DNA of 64,000 nucleotides from Phytophthora colocasiae (taxonomy: Eukaryota > Oomycota > Peronosporomycetes > Peronosporales > Peronosporaceae), in the NCBI GenBank assembly GCA_018806915.1, contig JAGKQI010000091.1, forward strand, positions 930,001 to 994,000. Direction: 5' to 3'. A program made the position numbers and the translations under genes. The notes under the pieces are model-generated. The model was not told where the DNA came from. It made no database searches and worked only from the letters and a program-made list of their open reading frames with translations. Shown in pieces: positions 9,003-19,899 of the stretch; position 1 is the first letter of the stretch; each line of letters opens with the position of its first letter.

Positions 9003-11123
9003 AACCGTTCGAGCTTTGGAGTTTGGTACCCTATCGCTTTCTTCTTGTACAGTTGGTGGAAGGGTAGCAGTAAATATGCACGAGGTTCCGGTGTTCGTAG
9101 AACACATGCAAGAACGCTGCAGACCTCGACCAATCATTGTTGGGCGGAGTGTGTGGCCTGCGTGGCATCGACGACTGCAACATCGACAGATTGGTAGTAT
9201 TTGACACGTTTCGCAGTGGATAAAGATGCCAAGAACACTGCGAGTTGTGCTGTGAGAGCTGCTGCACTGACACAAAGACGCTAAAGTCACAATTAGGATC
9301 GATCAGTAAAAACTACAAAGTCAAAAACATACCTTTGCTCTCTTCGTTGTTTATAGCTGGAACAATTCCACCCAAAGGGAACTTCCTCCATCGGTCAACT
9401 ATTCCACCTGCAAATAATGGTAAGTAACAAAAAAACTCAACAATCAGGATAACTTACGGATACGAATTTGCGCTAAGGAATGATACGAGCCAACCGAAAG
9501 CTGCGTGATAAAACTGCAGCTTGAAATGTTGCTAGGGAAGTCAATTCTCCACGGTACATATGTCGTCCGTCCATCAGCTCGGCAGGTTTTACCATACCGA
9601 GCGTCCCCCCACGTAAAAACTTCTCCATCTCCTAAACGCAAACAAGTTTTGGTTATCTGGATCTACAGTTAAATTTTAAATTTACCCAACATACCTGTTA
9701 ACGCTGCAGAGTATTGGGCTCCAGCACCAATATCCGCTACATGGACGTTAACGAATTCATCCAAGAAAGTAGGCATGTCCACATGGTCGGCACTCGAAGC
9801 AATTCCTAATTGGCCCAAGTGATTCCCTCCAAACGCATAGAGAAATGTCTGTGCTCCGACTGCACACAGAACCAACGAGTGATCCGATCCAGCAGCAACT
9901 TTAACGGCTGCTAAACCCCGAAAGAATTCATTTTCACACGGTAATAGCTCATTTTTAGAGCCTCCGAGTCCCAAACATCCATGCTGACCTCGTCCCCACA
10001 CCATCACAATTGAGCGCTCGGTAGTTGCTTCTTCAAAGTGGTTCAATTGTTCACCCCTTGGAATAAATACACCTACAACGTGGTTCATTCCTGCTGCAAG
10101 ATCGATGGCAGTATAATCCGCTAGGGCTTCGATTCGAGAGGGGACGCTTGTATTAACCATTTGACCATTACCAAGCTGCCCAAAACATCCTCTTCCCCAA
10201 CTAAACACTGCTCCAGTAGTAGTAATAGCGACAGCGAAGTGGTTTCCAGCTGATATCTTTACAACGCTGTGGTTATTTAAACCTTCGATCAGTCTCGGCA
10301 TTCTCTCCACGATAACAACTTTCGGTAGAGACTCTTCTTCTTCCTCATCTTCTTGATTTTGGTTTATTTGTTCTTCTTCTTCAGGAATTTCACTACGTAT
10401 TTCACCAACATTCTCTTCTTCCAAATCCTCTCCATGGCCTAGTTGGCCAAAGATCTGCGAACCCCATGAGTATACCCGTCCTTGATCTGATGTAAAACGT
10501 TAGTAAAATGGTTCTTAGTCACTTTTCATTCAGCTTACCATCAATTGCATATGCTGCAAGGTATCCAGCTCCCACCGCCACAAAGTTCACTGTTTCCTTC
10601 TCATTTTCCAGTCGAACTTCACTCGGTTTCCACATTTTACACCCATCTTGCTTCATAAACAAACGTCCAGTCTGGAAAATACGGTTATCATCTGTAGTAA
10701 AAACAATCAATACAGTACTAACCAGCTCATATTTTCTCAAACAACCCACTTACCCGTAAGAAAAAGACTCAACCGATTCCCAGCAGACACTACTCGAATG
10801 ATAGAACGTCGAAAAAACGCTAGTCGCTTCGCTTCCACAACACGTCGAGTATTATTATGCCCTAAAGCTCCATCAGAATGTCCATATCCCCATGAAACAG
10901 GCCTCGTTTCCTGTGAAGCTTGATAGGAAGATTGGTAAATTGTACTCGCAACGCGATAGGCTTCTCCTACTGTCGTTCCTGGGAACCAAGTCGATTGTAA
11001 CGTCAAATCTTCAGTAGAAGTTACCCCTTTAAACGATTCTTTCTCCAAGAATGCTTCTTTCTCGTGGTATTTCAGTCGAACAACGCCTTTCCTTGCATGT
11101 TGAGTGGGAGAAGAAAGAGACAT
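8997..11123 (-). CDS. RCC1-repeat protein with C-terminal UBR-like zinc finger
   Basis: Six exons fit in phase: 11123-10754, 10691-10539, 10486-9695, 9631-9458, 9407-9333 and 9280-8997, giving 615 residues. Introns are 47-67 nt. RCC1-type blades are spread through the first five exons: RPVSWGYGHSDGALGH; VYSWGSQIFGQLGHG; AVFSWGRGCFGQLGNG; VMVWGRGQHGCLGLGG; LYAFGGNHLGQLG; EVFTWGDARYGKTC. An acidic EEEE-rich insert lies around residues 185-215. The last exon encodes a Cys/His cluster (CQCSSSHSTT, HCETC, CRCCSRRCHAGH, SCMC) whose spacing resembles the UBR box that binds N-degrons. RCC1 propellers act as protein-binding or GEF modules. A role in ubiquitin signalling is inference only. The stop at 8997 overlaps the convergent gene. 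Confidence 0.75.
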
Positions 11124-11172
11124 TGAGGAAATCCTGGAAAATCCCGACTGGTCACCACTTTATTCCTATCTT

Positions 11173-12239
11173 TTAGTCTTCTGGAGTATTGATAGGATTT
11201 GGCTGGATTGGGGATAACATTCGATGTGGAATTTCGTACGTTGGAGAAGAACCAGCTAATCGACGAACGTCACACAGAAGAGTGAAGAGTCCGAAGCCAC
11301 TGAAAAGCAGTTGGACAGCTCCAAAAACGATCGCGCAGATGCTTAAAAGGGAGAAATTGTCACGAATTACGTCCAGCAGCTCAATCCGACACCAATTTCT
11401 TCCTGGAACAGGGCAATTCGCTTCATTAACAGTTTCTTCACACTCGGAGCTTCTTGTGTTGCAGTATCTTCCACCTATTGCATTGATTTCTCGGATGGAA
11501 ATTTGTAGAGAAGAAGACCAGGAAGCTTCGAAATGCTCTTGACCGACGCTCACTGGCTCGTATCCGCAGCATTCAAGAGCGTCCTGGGTCTCTCGCCATG
11601 TTGAACTGATTTTTAGTACTTGAGAGTCCAAGCGAGAGATGATTCCTGACTCGAAAACTGCGACTCGATCGGATAAAACCACTTCTTCTTGTGCCAATTC
11701 CACGATGTGAGTGAAGGATATCGCCATCGCACCAGCTACAATCACGAGAATGGCTCCAATAGCGCCTACAATGACGAACTGAAGGTGAAAAACAGTGTCA
11801 GTGATACAAATTAAAGAAAATAAAAACTACATGTATGTACCGTTCCAAGGGTGTAGTTACGTCGACCAAGAGTGACGAGTTTCCGGTGGTTGATGAGCCC
11901 GTACAGTCCAAAAAATGATGCAATGGAGATCACGAGACCTCCGTAAGCTGCCAAATTGAATGGTAACTTGGGGGCGAGATCCCCTCCGTCTTTAAAGTAC
12001 ATCAGGTACAGCACTAAACAAGCCAAAATGATGCCCAGAACACCTGCTGCCACCGTCCAAAAGTACAGCAACAGCTCCACAAGGCGAACGAATTGGAAAT
12101 TTGTAGCTGAATCACTTAGACGAGTCGAACGTGGCGCATGAGTCGCACGTGGAGGGGAAAGAACGCCTCGTACTGGAGGTCTTTTAGGTCGAAGTTGGGG
12201 CAACACCTGCGGACTTGAATCATTTGGAGCTGCAGTCAT
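11173..12239 (-). CDS. tetraspanin-like membrane protein
   Basis: Exons 12239-11841 and 11778-11173 join in phase 0 across a 62-nt intron, giving 334 residues. After about 55 hydrophilic residues come TM1 (LLLYFWTVAAGVLGIILACL), TM2 (AAYGGLVISIASFFGLYGL) and TM3 (FVIVGAIGAILVIVAGAMAI). A large extracellular loop follows with the hallmark CCG motif (ALECCGYEP) and further cysteines (RYCNTRSSEC, NCPVPGRNWC). TM4 (LLSICAIVFGAVQLLFSGFGL) and a short tail end the protein. Tetraspanins organise membrane microdomains. The stop is only 49 bp from the start of the RCC1 gene and the start 85 bp from the end of the upstream PH/RCC1 gene, all on one strand. Confidence 0.85.
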
Positions 12240-12324
12240 CTTCTAAGTGAGCGGTTGTAGCTATTTTCAATCAAAAATGAGTGTGATTCAATCTGGAAAA
12301 GATAATCTAGAAACCAAAATACGC

Positions 12325-15300
12325 TCAGCAATACTCCAGTTTCCGAGTGATAGCGACTGCATGATACGCTCCTACACAAACCGATCCGTTAGTTTACTAA
12401 AAACAGAAAAGTAAGTGGAAAATTTAACCTACCACACGCGATTTGGGAGAAGGAGAATTCTCCCAACACTCCAATTCTCTTCACTCGAGCGTCTTCCATG
12501 TCCAACGAAGCTCCATTTCCTGCAGCTGGTGAGCCCCATAGAAAGAGGTGACCTTGGTTCGTACAAACTGCTGAAGTGAAAGTTCCACACGTGATTCCTC
12601 GGATTCCAGAACTCGTCGGTATCCGGATTGTCTTAGGAGAAAGCACGACCTGATCCTGATCTGTGGCGTGTTCAGCTCCTAATTGACCTGCAGCAGCGTC
12701 CCCCCAGCCATAAAGAACGTCGCTAGTAGCTGCTAACGTGTGGTAGCTCCCACACGCAATTGCAGTCACAGGAGTGTTTAATCCGACCACGAGTTTCGGT
12801 TTTAACTGGTTTTCTCGATTTCCGTGGCCTAAAGCTCCTGAAGCTCCGAATCCCCACGTCAAAACGTCTCCTTCGCGACTGAGAGCGACGGAATGGCATT
12901 CTCCAGCGTCAATAGCTGCAATTCGATAGTCTTCCAAGTCTTCAACCAGGAACGGAAGCTCTTCATCCCTCTCTGAGCCATTTCCTAAACGCCCTCCAAA
13001 GCCAGCACCGAAGGCAAACACTCGTCCTTTTCTCGTAAGTGCCAGAGTATGTTCCCGTCCACAAGCGACAGTGGAAATGTTGGTTAACTCCACACGAGAT
13101 GGATACAAACTACTGCCCGTTTCTCCAGTACCAAGTCGTCCGGCTTCTCCCCATCCGAAAGCGAATAAATCTCCATTGGCAGTCACTGCCATGGTATGTT
13201 CTCGACCACAAGAAACGTCCACAATCCCTCCAATTCCGACCCCTTCAGCTGCGATGAGACTAGAAAAATACACCACAGGCCTCGGATCCAGACAATCTTC
13301 CTCCGTTCCATGCCCTAAACGCCCGCATTCTCCATGCCCGAACGTGTACAAGTGGCGATCGTCCGTAATTAACGCTGTGTGACGATATCCGCATGAAATC
13401 TGCACAACTCGACGTAAAGGAGGAGGAAACGAAGCCATTCGAATACCAGAGACGCTCTCACTGGTTGGACGTAGTGACAACGTCGCAGCTGGAGCTCCGT
13501 CGTTGATATGAGCTTCTTCATCCAGTGATAGCCCCAATGGACTCCCCCAGACCAAAGCCAGACCAGGAACGCTGATCCCTTCGTCGAAATCCGCTTTAAC
13601 ACTCGACAATCGACTGGAAATTTCCTCGTTGTTCACTAGTGCGTCTCCAGCGACAAGTAATGAGTTATTCGCCAATGGAGGTAAGAAGAAACACTCGATG
13701 AACCAGAGAGCATCTCCTCTGGAGGAATACATGGAAGACGGCATCATCGAGTCCTCCGGATTGAAGCTGAAGGTAGACTGGTACTTGTCAGAGCTCTCTC
13801 TAGGGCTTAGAGGTTCGGAAGGACAAGAAGCGAAGCCCATTTCACACAGAACAGCTCTGGTAGCTGCTACAGCTACCGGATCTCGTCGCATGGCTTCAAT
13901 TCGACGGCAATAAGCGTCAACGTTGGGCATTACAGACATCCATGACTCTCGAGACTGTTGACGCTGGAATTTATCCCGTACAGAGACCATCGAGCCTTCA
14001 AACTCATTATCCGTTGAGTACTGGATAGAATATACTGGATGAGAAGATGAGCCCTTAAGGAATTGTGAGGGGTTCGCTGGTCGATAGAAGAACTTCAGCC
14101 ATTCCAGTAATTCATCAGAACTCTCCATCGCAGTGGCCAGTTCTTCTCCAGAACCGACAAGCTCCAGACAACGTAAAGCCAGCTTGTACTCGATCGGGAA
14201 CAAGGCTTTACTGGAAGCCATTCGTAAGTACGCGAAGCTGCAGTGCTCTCGGATAATAGCCGACGTCTTACTGTTCTCGGACGGATGGAACGGAGCTGCA
14301 GCTCGAAGTGCGAGGCTTAAATGTGCTCGTACAGCGGTGAGGTCCTGCCATGATTGAATAGCCTTCTCCAAGCGAGAAAGTATCGGGAGATTCAAATTCT
14401 GGCGGAAAATCTGGGATAATGTCCGGTAATATTGCGTCCATGTCGTCGGTTCTGTCGGTTTAATTTGGTTCAGCATCGGTAATTCCGGCTTCAAAGCGTC
14501 AAATTGCACTCGGAAGAACTGTAAATGACTCCAAAGCAGGTCTTGATGGATCTTCAGTGCCAGTTTCGGGTCATCTTCTTCGTAGTTGAATGTCAGATCA
14601 CCCTCAGTGCGTAAGAACGGAACCGACACGAACCGGTTTTCACGCAGTTCCGGCAGGATTGATTTGGTCAATCGAGCTTGGAAGACGTGCAGTAAGCTGT
14701 TGAACAGAATCGGCGGGTTCACCTTCAGCAGATCTCGATATTTGTCCAGACAATTTCCACCCACTTCCTTTTGCGCCTTTGGGTCCAAAGCAAAGCTCGT
14801 TGAAAAGACCCCAAGCGAGTACATTACCGGACCATCAACATCCCAGAATTGGTCTCCGGAGCACTCTTGAATGGGACATTGGAGGTTCTTGTGGAAAAGT
14901 CCGTGCAGAATGGAGTCGATGAATTTGATCAATCGAGATTTCCTCGATTTCCAACGGCTTTTCTTCGTGTCTTCGTTCAGCATTCGATAACGGAAGAGGT
15001 TCTTGGCTAATCGAGCGATGATTTCGCTGGCTACGAGCACTTGGACACCGAGTTGATCCCGACCGTTTAAGTACTGGAAAACCAACGGTAAGAAGCGGAC
15101 ATTCACTCCTCCTTCTCGCATGGCTTGACGTAGATGCAGAGTGTCAATAACGTACGTCCCAGCGTTGGTATCGAGCCCACCAGCTCCTAACGTCTGAGCC
15201 ATCGAACTTAAGGAAGACATCCTTCGACGTAGTGGGGGTTGAGAGATTGGTGCAAAATCAGAGCGCTGGGAGTCTGGGGCAATTGAAGAAGAGAATAAAT

Positions 15301-17583
15301 CTTCCGGTCGAGGCATTGACGACATGGTGTTGGAGCGAGTCAATCGTGCCCGAGAGGAACTCCATTGACTTTGGCTCCAAGTGGGAGCTCTTGGTCTCCC
15401 AAAGCCGGACATTTGAGGTTCAGGAGCGTCTCCAAGAGTGATCAGTTGAGCAGAAAACTTCTTAATGTGCTGGACAAGAAGCTTCTTCACTGCGTCTTCA
15501 TATTCTCTTGCTACTTGAACACTTGGATCCGCTGTATGACTTTGACTGCGAATGAACGTCTGACTGGAAGCTGCTACAGCGAAGATAGCGCTGTTCTTCT
15601 TGAGATTTTGAAGCTTCCGGACCAGTGGGTGGATATCCACGTCGTATTTTTTCACGAAAGCTTCCGGTAAGTCCAGCTGTAACGTGCTCTTCTCAGTATC
15701 AACAGCAATCACTACGTCTCCGGTCAATGGTGGACTTGTATATTCAGATTTGAGTAAAAACTCCATCGCAGCCAAGTTCTGAACAGGAGAAGGCTCAGAG
15801 TCTAGCTGATAGTAGATCAGATCCAGATATGGGACCCATTTGGGCCTTTTCATCCCCACCAGCTCTTGAACATCATGTGCAGATAGGATTTCCACTCGAT
15901 TCGTTTCACTCATTGCACGAATCAATACTCCGTACATCATTGAAGACCGTAACGAGTTCACCAGGACATTGTCATATCGCGGATGCACTCGAACCAACGT
16001 AGGCGCTGCATTCCCCGGTAATTTTCGAACAACCAGTTCCGGAAGCTCTTCGTAAGGGAAATACCGGAGCATTTTAGCTTCACGAAGCGCCATAGATAAC
16101 CCAGCAAGATCTCGGTTATCTATCGTCGTAAGTATTGACTTCTCGGTCCGTAGTGGCTCCGCTATTGCCACGACACTCACGCCACGGATCGAAAAGGCTG
16201 AAACCAACGGGAACGACGGGAGCTTGGAGAGAACTGGAAGAAGAGAAGACGGGAGTTTCCCGTTCTCCGACGCGCTTTCCGAAAGAAAAAGCTCGATAAG
16301 AGACCGGAATTTGGCAAACAAGGCCGTTTCCTTGGACAAACGCTTGTGTCCTTGCCAGCTTTTCGAAGCGAATTCCAAGTGGATTCCAGCGAGTTTCATC
16401 TCGTCCACATCGTCACGTCGCGTAGTTGAACCATTCAGTCCAAGATCACTATCGTTGCCTTGGATTGATGATACAGTTGATGACGTCGACGCTGTGGACA
16501 ACAGACTCGGGTGAGGAACTAAGTTGACTGGCGCAGTTTGGGAGAAATCCGTTTGTTGACCTCCACTGAGAGCGAAATCACTTGCTGCTCGTTCAAAAGA
16601 TTCAATCCGAGCAAGACCTTGCGCATCTCGTTGTTGGACGGACGAAAAGAAGATTTCCGCTAGAATCTCAGTGAACAACTCAAATTGTAACCAGATCTAA
16701 GAAGCATCATAAATGAATGGTTAGATTACATTCTCGAATATTTTTTAATGGCAAACGTACCGTATGTAGCCGCCGCAGACGTCTTTGACGCGCAGCAAAC
16801 GGCTCTCGATCATTTTTCAATGACCTGCCATTAAAATCCGCAAAATACATCAGCAATACTTAAAATACGAAACAAAAATTGGATTCTCACCGCAGACAAA
16901 AGTTCCACTCGCTGAACCAGTCTCGGTCTGCCATGGCGGGGACCAATTGCCGTCGATCACGCAGGTTTAGAGTCACCATCCGTCGCAAATTGGCCACCCA
17001 AGCTCGTCGCCCAGTACTGTTCTCATCTATTACATGAAAATAATTTATTAGTACACAAAATACGGATCTGTATCCTCGATATCTACATTACCTGCTGCTT
17101 CCATCATGCCACTGAGCCATAGTCGAGCTTCTTGCACTGTTGGAAACCCAATGGATGCTTGATTGGGTCCATATTGCAGCTCGAAGTGGTAATATCCATT
17201 AGATTGCACAATTGATGCAGCAAATGTCGCCTAGAAAGATAATACAAAATGTTAAAATAATATTTTTTTTTCACTTTTGGATCAGGTCTCACCTTGACCA
17301 GGTCGATCTCCTTGGTCTTGACCCTAAAACAAAATTACTATTTAAGTAAATGTACATAAAAAATAAGAAAATATACCAACAGACCCATCTGCTTTCTTCT
17401 TGTAAATTAAAATGCCTTCAGCTGTCACCACAGCCGTCCTAAATAAAAATAACAAAGATTAAACTCCCTCCCAAATCCAATAAGCCCATCCAGCAGCAGC
17501 TACCGACTGTGCCAGGCTCGTAGGAGGCCTGCATTGCGCTTCCAAATGGTTCCGCTAAGTCGCGGAGGCGTCCGGTCGGCCAT
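12325..17583 (-). CDS. large PH domain + RCC1 propeller protein, possible CLU-like middle region
   Basis: Eight exons are proposed: 17583-17504, 17438-17385, 17323-17293, 17230-17092, 17026-16891, 16824-16761, 16696-12433 and 12371-12325, about 1604 residues. The first four exons form a PH domain: SGTIWKRNAGLLRAW, GILIYKKKADG, KTKEIDLVK, YYHFELQYG, then the helix EARLWLSGMMEAA. The exon 2 donor was chosen by phase (GG|GTCTGT); a stronger GTATAT site 8 nt on does not keep frame. A region around residues 700-800 (GVNVRFLPLVFQYL, ARLAKNLFRYRM) weakly recalls the CLU/eIF3-p135 region. Residues from about 1280 form a seven-blade RCC1 propeller (CGYRHTALITDDRHLYTFGH and similar), closed by the tiny last exon (GAYHAVAIT). 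A membrane-recruited scaffold or exchange factor is inferred. Confidence 0.72.
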
Positions 17584-17777
17584 GACGCGAGACTGTCGGA
17601 CTAAGTCTCGGTGTGGCGTCGTGCAGACACCGCCATGTCTTCACGCAACTTAAAATATTAGTGCAACATAAAGAGTCAGATGTCGTCTGTTCGACTGGCG
17701 AGATCAGAAATGTTACGTTGCCGACTTATTTTATCGTTCTTTTATGATAAAAACAAGTTTTTATCTCTTCTTGTAGC

Positions 17778-18869
17778 TTACTTGGCAGCTTCACGACGTT
17801 TGATGACAGCATTTGCAAGTTTCTTCAACACTTTCACTGTGTCTTCCCAGTTAATACAAGCATCCGTGATACTTTTGCCATAGACGAGCTTGGTTGGGTC
17901 GTCACCGAGCGATTGGTTCCCTTCCACGATGTTCGATTCGATCATGACCCCCAACAGATTCTTTTCTCCTTCAGCTACAATTCCAGCTAAGTAACTCGCA
18001 ACTTTTGGTTGGTTGGCGTGAAGTTTACGGGAATTGCCGTGTGAGCAGTCCACCATCACTTTGGTCGGTTGTTTCTCCTTTATCAGCATCTCCGCTGCTT
18101 CATCGATGAATTTCTTCTCGTAATTCGGTCCACTGGACCCTCCTCGAAGAATCACGTGGCAGTCTTTATTGCCTTTGGTACGGACAATCGATGCTAAACC
18201 GTGTTCATTCAGCCCCAAAAAGTTGTGGGGTTGAGACGACGCTACAGCAGCATCGACCGCCACCTTTGGGTTGCCTCCAGTCCCGTTCTTAAACCCTACA
18301 GGCATCGATAACCCACTGGTTAATTCCCGATGCAGTTGGGATTCAGTTGTCCGAGCTCCAATTGCCCCCCAAGACACGAGATCCGCAGTGAATTGGGGTG
18401 AAATTGTGTCCAGGAACTCCAAACTCACTGGAATTCCGAGGGAATTGACATCCAGCAGTAGTTTACGCGCAGTGCGGATGCCCTTGTTGATCTTGAATGA
18501 CTGATCCAGATCCGGATCATTGATCAGACCTTTCCAGCCCACAGTGGTGCGGGGTTTCTCGAAATACGTCCGCATGATGACCAGCAGCTCGTTCTGAAGC
18601 TCAACAGCTAGAGGTTTCAGTCTCGTTGCGTAGTCCATTGCAGCTGCAACGTCGTGGATAGAACAGGGGCCGACTACTACCACTAGACGGTCGTCATGGC
18701 TGTGTAAGATCCGAGAGATAGCTGTGCGTGTGGCGTCTACCAGGTCGTGAACTTGTGGAGTTACAGGCAGTTCTTCGAGGACACAGGCGGGGGGCATTAA
18801 AGGTTTAATTGCCAACACATTGCGGTCTTCAAGACGTTGACGCTTCGCAGGACGGTCGGATTCAGCCAT
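17778..18869 (-). CDS. class I DAHP synthase (3-deoxy-D-arabino-heptulosonate-7-phosphate synthase)
   Basis: A single exon of 363 residues from ATG 18869 matches AroF/AroG/AroH-type enzymes in length and motifs: VGPCSIHD near residue 66, MRTYFEKPRTTVGWKGL (phosphoenolpyruvate and phosphate contacts), GARTTESQLHRE, KNGTGGNPKVAVDA, and VDCSHGNSRK near the C-terminus. It catalyses the first step of the shikimate pathway, condensing phosphoenolpyruvate with erythrose-4-phosphate. No organelle targeting extension is obvious; the N-terminus has a basic KRQRLEDR stretch. It could be feedback regulated as in bacterial orthologues, but effector specificity cannot be read here. The PH/RCC1 gene starts 194 bp downstream on the same strand. 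Confidence 0.93.
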   Translation of the reverse strand: MAESDRPAKRQRLEDRNVLAIKPLMPPACVLEELPVTPQVHDLVDATRTAISRILHSHDDRLVVVVGPCSIHDVAAAMDYATRLKPLAVELQNELLVIMRTYFEKPRTTVGWKGLINDPDLDQSFKINKGIRTARKLLLDVNSLGIPVSLEFLDTISPQFTADLVSWGAIGARTTESQLHRELTSGLSMPVGFKNGTGGNPKVAVDAAVASSQPHNFLGLNEHGLASIVRTKGNKDCHVILRGGSSGPNYEKKFIDEAAEMLIKEKQPTKVMVDCSHGNSRKLHANQPKVASYLAGIVAEGEKNLLGVMIESNIVEGNQSLGDDPTKLVYGKSITDACINWEDTVKVLKKLANAVIKRREAAK

Positions 18870-18936
18870 GGGTTTGAAGGGACAGCTAGTTCTGAAGTGA
18901 CCTTTAAAGATATTGTTTCCCCAGGGGTATAAAACC

Positions 18937-19332
18937 TTACTTTTTTAAATATTTAAAAATACGGGTGAAGAAAAACGGTATTCTCTCTGAGGATTCGTGC
19001 GTCGAAAAACTATGCGGGATTTTAGACAAAATAAGTGGTTGAATAAGTAATATGTTCGCAATATTTCCCTTCGCTGTGCATACAAATTGAACGAGGAAGA
19101 GCATGGATGAGACCGAATCAAGGCGGGTGATGCACACGCCAAGAAGTCCCATGTCAGGAACAGCACGAGCTCGTAAAGAAGACACATACCCGTACATCAA
19201 GTACACGATGCCGAGCACCAAACTTTCAGCGAACCCCACTGAAAGTTGGCTTACCGAATTGGTAAGTATGAACGATGGCGTGCGAACGAAATTCGTTCGA
19301 CACTGCTTGTAAAACACCTCGCGAGCAGTCAT
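18937..19332 (-). pseudogene. fragment of a second PDR ABC transporter (TMD1 piece)
   Basis: The reading from about 19332 (REVFYKQCRTNFVRTPSFIL, then NSVSQLSVGFAESLVLGIVY) matches the part of PDR transporters between TMD1 helices. The same segment occurs in the larger transporter at about 27770-27650. After roughly 50 codons the frame slips (YELVLFLT then ACASPALIR in another frame) and similarity ends near 18940. No NBD is present. It lies 140 bp beyond the stop codon of the larger PDR gene, so it is the leftover of a tandem paralogue. Confidence 0.75.
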
Positions 19333-19473
19333 GCATATTGGGATTTGGGCTTAGATACCGACGAGGGATGCTGTATTGAAGTATAGTACTGCGCAAGCGT
19401 CGATGCCATTAGTCACCCAACGGTGTCGAAAATGTATTTATCTACACACCAAACAGCTAAACGACTCTCGCGT

Positions 19474-19541
19474 CTACTTCTTCTGGTGGTTCACGAAGCG
19501 CAGTGCTAGCAGACTCAGCACACACGTAAGGAGGATGATAC
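19474..19541 (-). pseudogene. PDR ABC transporter, C-terminal end (third segment)
   Basis: Read from the retrotransposon target duplication gatac (19537-19541), this piece encodes a final membrane helix and tail ending LRFVNHQKK, with TAG at 19474-19476. It continues in frame the segment that stops at 25622 on the other side of the chromovirus. A tail of this type is usual for PDR proteins. It is separated from its gene body only by the 6.08-kb insertion. Confidence 0.82.
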
Positions 19542-19882
19542 TGTTGCAAAATATGGTGGCACCCACTCCTGAAGAAGACGTTAGGATGACCACCAGATCC
19601 TTTAAGCTGAGGAAGCTACGTTGAATGCAGGAACGAAGCAAGGATGAGGACAGTATTGCTCTGTTATCGTGTTTTTTCAGAGTGATGAAGAGGCAACTTT
19701 GGCAGTCGTTTTGAAACTACTACCAGTGCCTGCTAGTTATAGAACTATGTAGATATGCAGACTGTGAAACCTCACAGCTTTCTCTCACCTTCTCGATTCC
19801 TGGCAAACGTTTTCTCCTGCCAATTTCGGCTACTATGAAAGTATCTTGCCCATACTGATCAAACATAGACCAATTGGTAACA
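19542..19882 (-). repeat. 3' LTR of the chromovirus in the PDR gene
   Basis: 341 bp, from tgttgcaaaatatgg to caattggtaaca on the plus strand. It matches 25281-25621 base for base as far as read. Confidence 0.93.
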
Positions 19883-19899
19883 CGACCTCCCTTGGAAGA

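Noticed and set aside
17104..17292. Minus-strand frame rich in Cys/His within the PH region
   Set aside because: It is the wrong frame of PH exon 4; the neighbouring frame gives the PH strands and helix and splices in phase.
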